Assembly: GCF_014863355.1 (NCBI RefSeq)
Contig: NZ_JACZEP010000001.1
Location: forward strand, 248,001 to 312,000
From: Aminobacter carboxidus
Lineage (GTDB): Bacteria > Pseudomonadota > Alphaproteobacteria > Rhizobiales > Rhizobiaceae
Reading direction: 5' to 3'
Length of the DNA: 64,000 nucleotides
The notes beneath the pieces are model-generated. The model did not search any database and was not told where the DNA came from. It was given only the letters and a program-made list of their open reading frames with translations. The translations under genes were made by a program, and so were the position numbers. Below are positions 46,504 to 55,972 of the stretch, one piece after another. The stretch's first letter is position 1. Each line of letters begins with the position of its first letter.

Positions 46504-47514
46504 ATGCTCCAGACCATTGCCAAACCGCCCCTGACGATCAGGCTCTGCCAGCCGCGCGGCTTTTGCGCAGGGGTCGACCGGGCGATCCAGATCGTCGTGC
46601 TTGCGCTGAAAAAATACGGCGCGCCGGTCTATGTCCGCCATGAGATCGTGCACAACCGCTACGTCGTCGAAGGGCTGCAGAACCTGGGTGCAGTGTTCAT
46701 CGAGGAACTGAGCGAGATTCCCGCGGATCATATCGACGCGCCGGTGGTGTTTTCCGCCCATGGTGTGCCGAAGTCGGTGCCGGCGGATGCCGTGGCACGC
46801 AATCTCTTTTATCTCGACGCGACCTGCCCGCTGGTGTCCAAAGTGCACAAGCAGGCGATGCGCCACCAGCGCAAGGGACGTCACGTGCTGCTGATCGGTC
46901 ACGCCGGCCACCCCGAGGTGATCGGGACTATGGGCCAGCTGGACGATGGCGCAGTGACGCTGATCGAGACCGAAGCTGACGTGAAGAATTTCACGCCGGC
47001 CGATCCCGAAGCACTCGGATTCGTCACCCAGACCACGCTTTCGGTCGAGGACACCGCAGGCATCCTGAAGGCGCTGCAGGAGAAGTTTCCGGCATTGCAG
47101 GCGCCAGCCGCCGAATCGATCTGCTACGCCACGACCAACCGCCAGGATGCGGTGAAGGAGACGGCGCCGGGGTCGGACCTCTATCTGGTCGTCGGGGCGC
47201 CGAACTCGTCCAATTCCCGGCGACTTGTCGAAGTCGCCGAGCGGGCAGGGGCCAAGATGTCGCTGCTGGTTCAGCGCGCGTCGGAGATCCCGTGGAGCGA
47301 CATTGGCGGCATCGCTACGCTAGGCCTGTCGGCGGGCGCTTCGGCACCGGAGATCATCGTCGACGAGATCATCAACGCGTTCCGCGAGCGCTTCGAGGTG
47401 AACGTGGAACTCGCCATCACGGCGACCGAGACGGAGGAGTTTCCGGTGATGCGGGTATTGCGCGACGTCGAGCTGACGCCAGCCGACATGGCCTTCGTCA
47501 ACGGAAACGGCTGA
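46504..47514 (+). CDS. ispH: 4-hydroxy-3-methylbut-2-enyl diphosphate reductase
   Basis: The last enzyme of the MEP pathway, an iron-sulfur protein making IPP and DMAPP. The three cluster cysteines are in [30 protein letters not shown] and [28 protein letters not shown] and SAHGVPKSV are family marks. 336 residues is typical. Its stop overlaps thrB by one base. With dxs elsewhere in this window, both ends of the pathway are seen. Confidence 0.97.
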   Translation: MLQTIAKPPLTIRLCQPRGFCAGVDRAIQIVVLALKKYGAPVYVRHEIVHNRYVVEGLQNLGAVFIEELSEIPADHIDAPVVFSAHGVPKSVPADAVARNLFYLDATCPLVSKVHKQAMRHQRKGRHVLLIGHAGHPEVIGTMGQLDDGAVTLIETEADVKNFTPADPEALGFVTQTTLSVEDTAGILKALQEKFPALQAPAAESICYATTNRQDAVKETAPGSDLYLVVGAPNSSNSRRLVEVAERAGAKMSLLVQRASEIPWSDIGGIATLGLSAGASAPEIIVDEIINAFRERFEVNVELAITATETEEFPVMRVLRDVELTPADMAFVNGNG

Positions 47515-48476
47515 TGGCTGTCTATACCGATGTCGGCGAGGGTGAGCTCGAAGCGTTCCTGCGCAACTATCCGGTGGGCGAGCTGTTGTCCTACAAGGGC
47601 ATTGCCGAGGGTACCGAGAACACCAATTTCCTGCTGCACACCACGACAGGGTCGTACATCCTGACGCTGTATGAGAAGCGGGTCGAGAAGTCGGACCTGC
47701 CCTTCTTTCTCGGCCTGATGCAGCATCTCGCCCACAAGGGCCTGTCTTGCCCGCTGCCGGTCGACGGCAAGGACGGCAATGTCATCGGCACGCTAGCCGG
47801 CCGGCCCGCCGTCATCATCACCTTCCTCGAAGGCATGTGGCTGCGCCGGCCCCAGGTCGTGCATTGCCGCGAGGTCGGCAGGGCGCTGGCCGAGTTGCAC
47901 ATTGCCGGCCAGGATTTCGCGATGACGCGGCCGAACTCGCTCGCCATCGACGGCTGGCGCAAGCTGTGGGATGCCGCCCATCCGCGCGCCGACGAAGTCG
48001 AGCCGGGCCTCGCCCGAGAGGTCGACGCCGATTTTGCCGAATTCGAGAAGAGCTGGCCGAAGGGCTTGCCATCAGGCGTCATCCACGCCGACCTGTTCCC
48101 GGACAATGTGTTTTTCCTCGGTGACAAGCTGTCGGGCCTGATCGACTTCTATTTCGCCTGCAATGACGCCTATGCCTACGACCTTGCCACCTGCCTCAAC
48201 GCCTGGTGCTTTGAGAAGGACTTTTCCTTCAACCTGACCAAGGGCACCGCACTGCTGGACGGCTACCAGAGCGTCCGCCCGCTAAGCGACGACGAGAAGG
48301 CAGCGCTGCCGATCCTGGCGCGTGGTTCGGCGCTGCGCTTCATGCTGACGCGGCTCTATGACTGGCTGACGGTGCCGGATGGCGGGCTGGTGATGAAGCG
48401 CGATCCGTCGGAATACATTCGCCGCATGCGCTTCCATCGGACGATCAAGTCCGCCCAGGAATACGGACTGAAATGA
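47514..48476 (+). CDS. thrB: Homoserine kinase (aminoglycoside phosphotransferase fold)
   Basis: A 320-residue kinase phosphorylating homoserine on the route to threonine. It belongs to the APH/choline-kinase-like ThrB common in alphaproteobacteria, not the GHMP type. Marks: [36 protein letters not shown], the Brenner motif [16 protein letters not shown] and [11 protein letters not shown]. The gene is coupled to ispH and rnhA by overlapping stops and starts. thrC lies at 56 kb. Confidence 0.95.
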   Translation: MAVYTDVGEGELEAFLRNYPVGELLSYKGIAEGTENTNFLLHTTTGSYILTLYEKRVEKSDLPFFLGLMQHLAHKGLSCPLPVDGKDGNVIGTLAGRPAVIITFLEGMWLRRPQVVHCREVGRALAELHIAGQDFAMTRPNSLAIDGWRKLWDAAHPRADEVEPGLAREVDADFAEFEKSWPKGLPSGVIHADLFPDNVFFLGDKLSGLIDFYFACNDAYAYDLATCLNAWCFEKDFSFNLTKGTALLDGYQSVRPLSDDEKAALPILARGSALRFMLTRLYDWLTVPDGGLVMKRDPSEYIRRMRFHRTIKSAQEYGLK

Positions 48477-48922
48477 AGCAAGTTGAAATTTTCACCGATG
48501 GCGCCTGCTCGGGCAATCCGGGTCCGGGTGGCTGGGGCGCGCTCATGCGCTACAAGGCCAAGGTCAAGGAGCTGTCGGGCGGCGAGGCGGAGACCACCAA
48601 CAACCGTATGGAGTTGCTGGCTGCGATATCTGCGCTGAACTCCCTCAAGGAGCCGTGCGAGATCGACCTGCACACCGACAGCAAATACGTCATGGATGGG
48701 ATCTCGAAATGGATCCACGGTTGGAAGAAGAACGGCTGGAAGACCGCCGACAAGAAGCCGGTCAAGAACGGCGAGCTGTGGCAGGCGCTGGACGAGGCCA
48801 ATAGGCGTCACAAGGTCAAGTGGCACTGGGTCAAGGGCCATGCCGGCCATCCCGAGAACGAACGCGCCGACGAGCTCGCGCGTGAGGGCATGGCGCCGTT
48901 CAAGAGTGGCCGCAAGGCATAG
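48473..48922 (+). CDS. rnhA: Ribonuclease HI
   Basis: A 149-residue enzyme cutting RNA in RNA-DNA hybrids. All active-site residues are visible: Asp in [17 protein letters not shown], Glu in [13 protein letters not shown], Asp in [13 protein letters not shown], and Asp in [15 protein letters not shown]. The ATGA overlap couples it to thrB. A hairpin shared with the convergent peroxiredoxin gene follows. Confidence 0.97.
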   Translation: MKQVEIFTDGACSGNPGPGGWGALMRYKAKVKELSGGEAETTNNRMELLAAISALNSLKEPCEIDLHTDSKYVMDGISKWIHGWKKNGWKTADKKPVKNGELWQALDEANRRHKVKWHWVKGHAGHPENERADELAREGMAPFKSGRKA

Positions 48923-48949
48923 GCCCGGCATTCTGGCAGGCTCGAGTGT

Positions 48950-48975
48950 GGCGTGCCGCCGCAAGGCAGCACGCC
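48950..48975. terminator. Hairpin between convergent rnhA and peroxiredoxin genes
   Basis: Arms GGCGTGC and GCACGCC with inner GCC-GCAA-GGC pairing form a stable stem; CGTTTC follows. It lies 27 bp after rnhA and about 27 bp from the peroxiredoxin stop. Confidence 0.6.
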
Positions 48976-49002
48976 CGTTTCAGTCTCAGAACTGTGTCAG
49001 TT

Positions 49003-49488
49003 TCAGAGCTGTTCGAGAATGCGGGCAGCGCCCGAATCGATGGCCTGGCCGGGTGCGCCCTCGAGGTTGAGCTGGGCAACCTTGCCGTCTTCGACGATCA
49101 TCGAATAACGCTTCGAGCGCAGGCCCATGCCGGCGGCCGAGAGATCGGTGTCGAGGCCGATGGCGCGGGCGAAGTCGCCGCTGCCGTCGGCGAGGAACTG
49201 CACCTTGCCTTCACCGCCGCTGAACCGCGCCCAGGCGCCCATGACGTGGACGTCGTTGACCGAGACCACGGCAATCGTGTCGACGCCGCGCGCGATGATG
49301 GCGTCATGGTTTTCGACATAGCCGGGCAGGTGATTGTTGCTGCAGGTCGGCGTGAAGGCACCCGGCACCGCAAACAGCACGACCTTTTTGCCAGCAAAAA
49401 TCTCTTCGGAGCTGACGCTCTTGGCGCCATCGGCGGTCATCGTCTTGAACGTGGCCGCAGGCAACTTGTCGCCGATCGAAATAGTCAT
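49003..49488 (-). CDS. Peroxiredoxin, Prx5 type
   Basis: A 161-residue thiol peroxidase reducing hydrogen and alkyl peroxides. The peroxidatic Cys is in FAVPGAFTPTCSNNHLPGYV (the PGAFTPTCS motif of Prx5), with SVNDVHVMGAWAR and RSKRYSMIVEDGKV downstream. ATG at 49488 begins MTISIGDKLPAATF; an earlier in-frame start at 49539 has no family similarity. Confidence 0.95.
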   Translation of the reverse strand: MTISIGDKLPAATFKTMTADGAKSVSSEEIFAGKKVVLFAVPGAFTPTCSNNHLPGYVENHDAIIARGVDTIAVVSVNDVHVMGAWARFSGGEGKVQFLADGSGDFARAIGLDTDLSAAGMGLRSKRYSMIVEDGKVAQLNLEGAPGQAIDSGAARILEQL

Positions 49489-49605
49489 GAATTTCCTCGT
49501 AAGCGTAGTGTTCGAGTTGAAATCGGAAGGACGCGGCAATCACCTAGCGCAGATGTCGCCCGCGTCCAATGGCCAGCTGCATATAGGATGCTGGACAGCC
49601 CTTGC

Positions 49606-50412
49606 TCAGGGATAGGGCAAAAATCCTTCGACCGCGCCAGCTGCACCCGTCAACGTGTAAGGTAGCCCCTTGCCTGAGGGTTTTGCATCGGGGCGTTCGA
49701 GCATCTTGATCGTGAACACCGCCTTGCCGCCTTCGACGTGCCGCTCGGGGGTGCCGAAGACGTAGCCGTCCACGCCAGCGACGAAAACGTCCAGGGCGTC
49801 AGCGGGCCCGGGTGCGGTCGCCAGGATCGAGACGTGCTCGCTTTCGCCCGGTTCCAGCGTGGCCCCGAAATCCGGCTGTGCAGCACCAGGAAGGGCAGCC
49901 AGGGCCGCCTTCACCAGGATGGCATCGCCCGGATTGTCGGGATCGGCGGCAGGATCGACTTCGAGCTTGGCCTGTACCGGCACGCAGATCGTTTCGCAGA
50001 CGCCGAGGAACACGTTGGCGGTGATCGTCGCCGGATCGCCAGGGGCCGTGACTGTGAAGCTGACGGGCAAGCGCACGGAATGATCGTAGCCGGCCCATTT
50101 GGAGTAACCATCGTCATGCCGCCGCGGAGCAGGGTAAGAGAACTCCGCGCCAGAAACGTTGCGGCTCGCCGAAATGTCGATCTGTGGCGGCACGCCGGAA
50201 TTGCCGGGATCGCGCCAGTAGGTCTTCCAGCCGCGCTTGAGCTCGATGTCGAGCGCGCCCTGGAGCTTGCCTGAAGCATCAGGTGCTCCAGAGGTGACGA
50301 GGCGGAAGCGGCCGCCTTCGGCCTCGAACCAGGCTGACGAGGAAGCGTGGGCGGGGGCAGCGGCGAAGAGGGCTGCGCCGAGGCAGATCGCGGAACAAAA
50401 CGCAATTTTCAT
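49606..50412 (-). CDS. DsbD N-terminal-domain (DsbD-alpha-like) secreted protein
   Basis: A 268-residue exported protein (signal peptide MKIAFCSAICLGAALFAAAP). The body matches the DsbD_N domain: LKRGWKTYWRDPGNSGVPPQ, YDHSVRLPVSFTVTAPG and VFLGVCETICVPVQAKLEVD with a CETIC Cys pair. In DsbD this domain passes electrons to periplasmic thiol proteins; here it stands alone without the membrane part. Role likely in periplasmic redox or cytochrome maturation (inference). It is divergent from yqgE. Confidence 0.85.
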   Translation of the reverse strand: MKIAFCSAICLGAALFAAAPAHASSSAWFEAEGGRFRLVTSGAPDASGKLQGALDIELKRGWKTYWRDPGNSGVPPQIDISASRNVSGAEFSYPAPRRHDDGYSKWAGYDHSVRLPVSFTVTAPGDPATITANVFLGVCETICVPVQAKLEVDPAADPDNPGDAILVKAALAALPGAAQPDFGATLEPGESEHVSILATAPGPADALDVFVAGVDGYVFGTPERHVEGGKAVFTIKMLERPDAKPSGKGLPYTLTGAAGAVEGFLPYP

Positions 50413-50560
50413 GGCGGTGATTTGATAGGCTCCCGCTGCGTCCGCAACAGGGGGCGCCAACACATCGCATCATTTTTGCGTGACGTTGCCTGTCAAAAGA
50501 TGAACGCGCCGCGCCGTGCGCCATCTTTCAAGACGGCAGGAAACGCGATACCTTCAAGCC

Positions 50561-51169
50561 ATGGACCTCATACGCCAGAAAAAGGGCGCCTCGCAGCGCG
50601 GTTTTCTCGACGATCAGTTCCTCATCGCCATGCCGGGGATGAAGGACGACAGGTTCTCGCGCGCCGTCATCTACATCTGCGCCCATAGCGACGAAGGCGC
50701 CATGGGCCTGATCATCAACCAGGTCCAGCCGCTGCTGTTTTCCGATTTGCTGGTGCAACTCGGCATTCTCGACGAGCAGGAGGCGATCCGGCTGCCGATG
50801 AAGGCCAAGGACTTCATCGTCCGCAACGGCGGGCCGGTCGACCGCAGCCGCGGCTTCGTGCTGCACAGCGACGACTACAAGGTCGAATCCTCGCTGCCGG
50901 TATCGGAAGAGATCTGCCTGACCGCGACTGTCGACATCCTGCGCGCGATCTCCGCCGGGCGCGGGCCGCGTCATGCACTGATGGCGCTGGGCTATTCCGG
51001 CTGGGGTGCGGGCCAGCTCGAAAGCGAGATCGCCGAAAATGGCTGGCTGACCTGCCCGGCGACGTCGGAGCTTCTGTTCGATACCGACATTGATCGCAAG
51101 TACGACCGCATCCTGGCGACGCTCGGTATCGATCTCGCGCGCCTCAGCAGCGCTGCCGGTCACGCCTGA
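50561..51169 (+). CDS. YqgE/AlgH family protein
   Basis: A 202-residue protein of the UPF0301 family: [60 protein letters not shown] and [22 protein letters not shown] region. The function is unclear; AlgH influences alginate genes in Pseudomonas. ATG at 50561 is the conserved start. Its 3' end overlaps the convergent EAL gene by 10 bp. Confidence 0.93.
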   Translation: MDLIRQKKGASQRGFLDDQFLIAMPGMKDDRFSRAVIYICAHSDEGAMGLIINQVQPLLFSDLLVQLGILDEQEAIRLPMKAKDFIVRNGGPVDRSRGFVLHSDDYKVESSLPVSEEICLTATVDILRAISAGRGPRHALMALGYSGWGAGQLESEIAENGWLTCPATSELLFDTDIDRKYDRILATLGIDLARLSSAAGHA

Positions 51170-54051
51170 GCAAGCGGATACTGCTCTTTCAGCATCTTCA
51201 GGGCCTGGTCGCCGGGAACCGGCGCGCCGAACATGAAGCTCTGGACATACTCGCAGCCCATCTGCCGCAATTCGAGCGCGTCGCTCTCATCGGAGATGCC
51301 TTCGGCGACGACCGATAGCCCGAGTTCGTGCGCCATGTTGACCATCGACTTGAGCAGCACCGCGCGCTTGGGCGAGGTATCGTCGACGAAGCTCTTGTCG
51401 ATCTTGATAGTGTCGAATGGGAAGCGGGTGAGGTAGGCGAGCGACGAATAGCCGGTGCCGAAATCGTCGAGCGACAGGCCGATGCCAAGCTGCTTGAGCT
51501 TGGTCAGCACGTGGTTGGTCTGCTCGGGATTGTCCATGACCAGCGACTCGGTGAGTTCCAGGCGGAAGCAGCGCGGCTTGAGATTTGCCCGCGCGATGAC
51601 CGAGCGGACGTCGCTGACGAGGTCGCGCCTGATGAGCTGGCGGCTCGACAGATTGACCGACACCGACAGCGGCGCATCGCTGATCTGCTTTTGCCATTCG
51701 GCGAGGTCTTCGGCGGCGCGCTGCATGGCGAACAGGCCCAGCTGGACGATCAGGCCACAGCCTTCGGCAACCGGGATGAAATCACCAGGCGGGATCATGC
51801 CGCGGCGCGGGTGATCCCACCTGAGCAGCGCCTCGAAGCCGGCGACGCTGCCGTCTTCCAACCGCACGATCGGCTGGTAGGCCAGCGTGAATTCCTTGCG
51901 CTCGATGGCGCGGCGGAGGTCGGATTCGAGCTGAAGGCGATCGGTGCCGACAGTACGGAAGGCAGGGCGAAACGGCTCGATGCGGTCGCCGCCGAAACGC
52001 TTGGCCTGGTGCATGGCAAGCTCGGCGTCCTTGACCATGTCCTCGGCCGTGGCCTGCGCGGTGGTCCAGGTGATCAGGCCCACTGAAGCGGTCAGCACGA
52101 TCTCGCGCTTGGCAAAGGTGATCGGCGCCTTGATCGCCTGCTTGATGGCGTCGGCAACGGCAGCGATGCGCGACGGATCCTGTTCCGACAGCAGCATCAG
52201 GGCGAACTGGTCGCCGGCGAAGCGTGACAGCGAATCCTTGGGCTTAAGCAGGCGGTGCAGGCGGCGTGCGATGGTCAGCAGGATTGTGTCGCCAGCCGAA
52301 ATGCCGAGGCCGTCATTGACCAGCTTGAAGCGGTCGATGTCGATGACGAACACCGACGGTCGCACCTTCTCTTCGGTGCGGGCGATCGAGATGATTGCCT
52401 CGAGCCGGTTCATGAACAGTTCGCGGTTGGGCAAGCCGGTCAAATTGTCATGCACGGCGTCGTGCAGCAGTCGCTCTTCGGATTTCTTCTGCTCGGTGAC
52501 GTCGACCATGGTGCCGACACAGCGGATCACTTCGCCGTCCGAGCCGATCACCGGCCGCGCCTTGAGCGAGAACCAGTGATAGTGGCCGTCAGCACCGCGC
52601 AGGCGGAAGCTTTGCGAGACGCGGCCGCGGCGATGCTCCAGCACGACGTCGAGGGTGGTGCGGAAGGTGTCGCGATCGTCGGAATGCAGCACCGGCAGCC
52701 AGTTGCGGGCAGCACCGCCCAGGCTGTTGGGCGCGAGGCCGAGCTGTATCGAGACGTCGGGGCGGGTGACGACGCGGTCGCGCAGCACGTCCCAGTCCCA
52801 GACGATGTCGCCGGAACCCGAGATCGCCAGCGCCTGCCGCTCCATGTCGCTGAACAGGCCCTGATGCGCGCCGCCGCCGGCGAAAGCATGCTGCATCACG
52901 GTGAAGCCGATCAGAAGGATGATCAGGATCAGGCCGCCGCCGAGTGCGGGCTGGACGATGTCGTTGTCGAGGATGCCTGTTATCGCCATCCACGAGCCGC
53001 TGAGCCAGATCAGCACCATCGCCCAACTGGGCACCAGCATTATGGCGCGGTCGTAGCCGCGGATGCTGAGGTAGACGATCAGGCCAAGGCCGGTAAGGGC
53101 GGTGGCTGCGAAGGAAATACGAGCGATGCCAGCGGCGACGGCCGGGTCGATGATGGCGACGCCGGCGATGAGCAGCAGGCCGATGACCCAGACGAAGGCG
53201 CCGTAGCTGAAATGGCCGTGCCAGCGGTTGAGGTTGAGATAGGCGAACAGGAACACCACGAAGGTGCCGGCGAGCGCCACCTCCGTGCCCGCTCGCCATA
53301 TCTGCTCATTGCCGGGGGAGACCTCGATGACCTTGTTGAGGAAGCCGAAGTCGACGCAGATATAGGCCAGAACCGCCCAGGCGAGCGCTGCGGTGGCTGG
53401 GAACATCGACGTTCCCTTGACCACGAACAGGATGGTCAAGAACAGCGCCAGCAGGCCGGCAATGCCGATGACGATGCCGCGGAACAGCGTGTAGGAGTTG
53501 ACCGTGTCCTTGTAGGCTTCGGGTTCCCACAGATAGACCTGCGGCAGCTTGGGGGAAGCGAGCTCGGCGATAAAGGTCACCACCGAGTTCGGGTTGAGCG
53601 TGATCAGGAACACGTCGGCGTCGGGGCTGGCCTGGCGGTCGAGCGTGAAGCCTTCGCTCGGCGTGATGGCGGCGATGCGGCTCGAGCCGAGATCGGGCCA
53701 GAACAGGCCGGAACCGACGAGGCGGAAATGCGGTGCAACGATCAGGCGGTCGATGACCTGGTCGGTGGTATTGGCAAGCGCGAAGACGGCCCAATCGCCC
53801 GTCGAGCGGCGCTTGTCGTTGGCTTCGACTTCGATGCGGCGCACGATGCCGTCGATACCCGGTGCTGTCGAAACCTGAAAGTTCTCGCCCTGATTCCGGT
53901 AGATCTCGACGGCGCCTGTGAGATTGAGCGCGACGTCGTCACGGGAGATCTTGATCGGCTCCACGGCCAGGGCCTGCGACACCGCGCAGACGCTCGCGAC
54001 AATGGAAACGATGAGCGCAAACAGCGGCGCCAACAGGAAATGCTTCGACAA
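51160..54051 (-). CDS. Membrane-bound PAS-GGDEF-EAL protein, probable c-di-GMP phosphodiesterase
   Basis: 963 residues: signal peptide (~1-29), periplasmic 7TMR-DISM extracellular domain (~30-185), seven helices (~190-395), PAS with PAC (~400-525), GGDEF (~530-690) and EAL (~700-955). The GGDEF signature is changed to AGDQF (residues 612-616), which should abolish cyclase activity. The EAL domain is intact: GFEALLRW (EAL 740-742), [34 protein letters not shown] and VVAEGI. A net c-di-GMP-degrading role gated by an external signal is likely. Confidence 0.9.
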   Translation of the reverse strand: MSKHFLLAPLFALIVSIVASVCAVSQALAVEPIKISRDDVALNLTGAVEIYRNQGENFQVSTAPGIDGIVRRIEVEANDKRRSTGDWAVFALANTTDQVIDRLIVAPHFRLVGSGLFWPDLGSSRIAAITPSEGFTLDRQASPDADVFLITLNPNSVVTFIAELASPKLPQVYLWEPEAYKDTVNSYTLFRGIVIGIAGLLALFLTILFVVKGTSMFPATAALAWAVLAYICVDFGFLNKVIEVSPGNEQIWRAGTEVALAGTFVVFLFAYLNLNRWHGHFSYGAFVWVIGLLLIAGVAIIDPAVAAGIARISFAATALTGLGLIVYLSIRGYDRAIMLVPSWAMVLIWLSGSWMAITGILDNDIVQPALGGGLILIILLIGFTVMQHAFAGGGAHQGLFSDMERQALAISGSGDIVWDWDVLRDRVVTRPDVSIQLGLAPNSLGGAARNWLPVLHSDDRDTFRTTLDVVLEHRRGRVSQSFRLRGADGHYHWFSLKARPVIGSDGEVIRCVGTMVDVTEQKKSEERLLHDAVHDNLTGLPNRELFMNRLEAIISIARTEEKVRPSVFVIDIDRFKLVNDGLGISAGDTILLTIARRLHRLLKPKDSLSRFAGDQFALMLLSEQDPSRIAAVADAIKQAIKAPITFAKREIVLTASVGLITWTTAQATAEDMVKDAELAMHQAKRFGGDRIEPFRPAFRTVGTDRLQLESDLRRAIERKEFTLAYQPIVRLEDGSVAGFEALLRWDHPRRGMIPPGDFIPVAEGCGLIVQLGLFAMQRAAEDLAEWQKQISDAPLSVSVNLSSRQLIRRDLVSDVRSVIARANLKPRCFRLELTESLVMDNPEQTNHVLTKLKQLGIGLSLDDFGTGYSSLAYLTRFPFDTIKIDKSFVDDTSPKRAVLLKSMVNMAHELGLSVVAEGISDESDALELRQMGCEYVQSFMFGAPVPGDQALKMLKEQYPLAQA

Positions 54052-54053
54052 GT

Positions 54054-54650
54054 TCAGGCCTTCATGGTGACAGCTTGCGGGTCGTCCGCAATCAGTGCGT
54101 AGAGGTAGTGGTCATGCCATTCGCCGTTGATCCTGAGGTAGGATCGCAAAAGTCCTTCGCGCCGGAATCCGGCTTTTTCAAGCACGCGTACGGAGCGTGC
54201 ATTGTCGGGGATACAGGCAGCCTCGATCCGGTGCAACCGAAGCGTATCGAAGGCGTGCCGCACCACCAACTTGAGGGCATCGACCATCAGGCCCTGGCCT
54301 GCGTATCGCTCGCCGATCCAGTAGCCGATGTGCCCGGTCTGGGCGACGCCATAGCGTATGTTGCCGAGCGTGATGCCGCCGACGAGCTTGCCGGTCGAAT
54401 TCTGGTAGATGAAGAAGGCGGCCGCCGTGCCCTGGATGAATTCATCCTGGTAGCGCGCGAGGCGGATGCGCCAGGCCGAGCGGTCGAGCTCGTCGGGTGC
54501 CCAGCGCGGCTCCCAGGGTTCGAGGAACGAACGGCTTTCAGCGCGCAGCGCCACCCACTCGTGGTAGTCGCGCCAGTTTGGCAGGCGCAGGTTGACGCGT
54601 TCGCCTCTTAGTGCCGGGGTATCGCGGCGAAAAAGCGAGAGCGAGAACAT
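54054..54650 (-). CDS. GNAT family N-acetyltransferase (RimJ-like)
   Basis: A 198-residue acetyl-CoA-dependent transferase. The acetyl-CoA motif is in GYWIGERYAGQGLMVDALKL, followed by LHRIEAACIPDNARSVRVLE and KAGFRREGLLRSYLRINGEW. This matches ribosomal-protein N-terminal acetyltransferases RimJ/RimL and related enzymes; the true target is unknown. It lies 15 bp after the M16 protease gene and 2 bp before the EAL gene on the same strand, suggesting one transcript from thrC or the protease onward. Confidence 0.9.
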   Translation of the reverse strand: MFSLSLFRRDTPALRGERVNLRLPNWRDYHEWVALRAESRSFLEPWEPRWAPDELDRSAWRIRLARYQDEFIQGTAAAFFIYQNSTGKLVGGITLGNIRYGVAQTGHIGYWIGERYAGQGLMVDALKLVVRHAFDTLRLHRIEAACIPDNARSVRVLEKAGFRREGLLRSYLRINGEWHDHYLYALIADDPQAVTMKA

Positions 54651-54665
54651 GCGTGCAAATGCTGC

Positions 54666-55958
54666 TCAGACAGCGAGCTTGCGGGCGGTTGCCTGTGCGC
54701 CCGGCAACGAGTCCAGGATTGATTCGTAGGGCGCAAGCGTGCCGATGGGGCCAACGGCGGTAATCGTCGGGCGCGTCGAAAACAAGCGCGACGACAGGTC
54801 GGTCAGACGGTCGACGGTAAGCGCCGACAGACGTTCCATCAGCTCTTCCTTGGCGATGGGACGGCCAAACAGCAGCAACTGGCGCGCGATCTGCGAAGCA
54901 CGGCTGGAGCAGCTCTCGGCCGACATGATCAGGCCGGCACGATATTGCGCACGGGCGCGGTCCAGCTCTTCGAGCAGGATGCTCTCGCCGGTCCGCTGCA
55001 GTTCGTTGATGATCACAGGGATCAGCTCGGCGATGTCGCTCTGGCCGGTGGCGGCATGGATGCCGAAGATGCCGGTGTCGGAAAAACCCCAATGGAAGGC
55101 ATAGACCGAGTAGCACAGGCCGCGCTTCTCGCGCACTTCCTGGAACAGTCGCGACGACATGCCGCCGCCGAGAATCATCGACAGGACCTGCGAGGCGTAG
55201 AAGTCGCGCACATGATAGGCGCGGCCTTCGAAGCCGAGCACGATCTGCGCGTCCATCAGGTCGCGGTCCTCGCGGAAGTCGCCGCCGACATATTGCGCGT
55301 ACTGCGGAATGGCGCTTTCGGCCTTGGAGCGGAAATTGCCGAGGCGTTTTTCGACGTGCCGGACGAAATCGTCATGCTTGACGTCGCCGGCAGCCACCAC
55401 GACCATCCGCTCGGCGCCGTACTGGCGCTGCATGAAGTCGTGCAAATTGGCCGAGGTGAACGATTGCACGGTCTCGGGCGTGCCGAGAATCGAGCGGCCA
55501 ATCGTCTGGTGACGGAAGGCGGTCTCGGTGAAGCGGTCGAAGACGATGTCGTCGGGGGTATCATGCGCCGCGCCGATCTCCTGCAGGATCACATGCTGCT
55601 CGCGCTCGAGTTCGTTGGGGTCGAACTCGGAATCCTGGAGAATGTCGGAAAGGATGTCGACTGCCAGCGGCACGTCGTCGGCCAGCACGCGGGCGTAAAA
55701 GGAGGTCGTTTCGACCGACGTGGCGGCGTTGATCTCGCCGCCGACATTTTCGATCTGAGAGGCGATCTGGAAGGCAGTCCGGTTCTTGGTGCCCTTGAAG
55801 GCCATGTGTTCGAGCAGATGGGCCATGCCATGCTCGTCGTCGCGCTCGTTGCGCGCGCCGGACTTGACCCATGTGCCGAGAGCGACTGTCTCTACGCTTG
55901 GAAGTGTTTCAGTGGCCACTGTCAGGCCGTTCGACAGACGGCTTACCTCAACACCCAT
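54666..55958 (-). CDS. M16 family zinc metallopeptidase (mitochondrial processing peptidase-like)
   Basis: A 430-residue protein. It begins VEVSRLSNGLTVATETLPSV and has the inverted zinc motif in HLLEHMAFKGTKNRTAF (H-x2-E-H) plus the downstream Glu region ELEREQHVILQEI. FYASQVLSMILGGGMSSRLF and EVREKRGLCYSVYAFHWGF are typical of processing-peptidase beta-like proteins. Substrates in bacteria are small peptides; the specific one is unknown. It follows thrC by 14 bp on the same strand, a common alphaproteobacterial pair. Confidence 0.94.
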   Translation of the reverse strand: MGVEVSRLSNGLTVATETLPSVETVALGTWVKSGARNERDDEHGMAHLLEHMAFKGTKNRTAFQIASQIENVGGEINAATSVETTSFYARVLADDVPLAVDILSDILQDSEFDPNELEREQHVILQEIGAAHDTPDDIVFDRFTETAFRHQTIGRSILGTPETVQSFTSANLHDFMQRQYGAERMVVVAAGDVKHDDFVRHVEKRLGNFRSKAESAIPQYAQYVGGDFREDRDLMDAQIVLGFEGRAYHVRDFYASQVLSMILGGGMSSRLFQEVREKRGLCYSVYAFHWGFSDTGIFGIHAATGQSDIAELIPVIINELQRTGESILLEELDRARAQYRAGLIMSAESCSSRASQIARQLLLFGRPIAKEELMERLSALTVDRLTDLSSRLFSTRPTITAVGPIGTLAPYESILDSLPGAQATARKLAV

Positions 55959-55972
55959 ATTACGCGTACTCC

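Noticed and set aside
52255-54102. 615-codon plus-strand ORF antisense to the EAL protein
   Set aside because: Shadow frame; the minus strand has intact PAS and EAL motifs and membrane helices.
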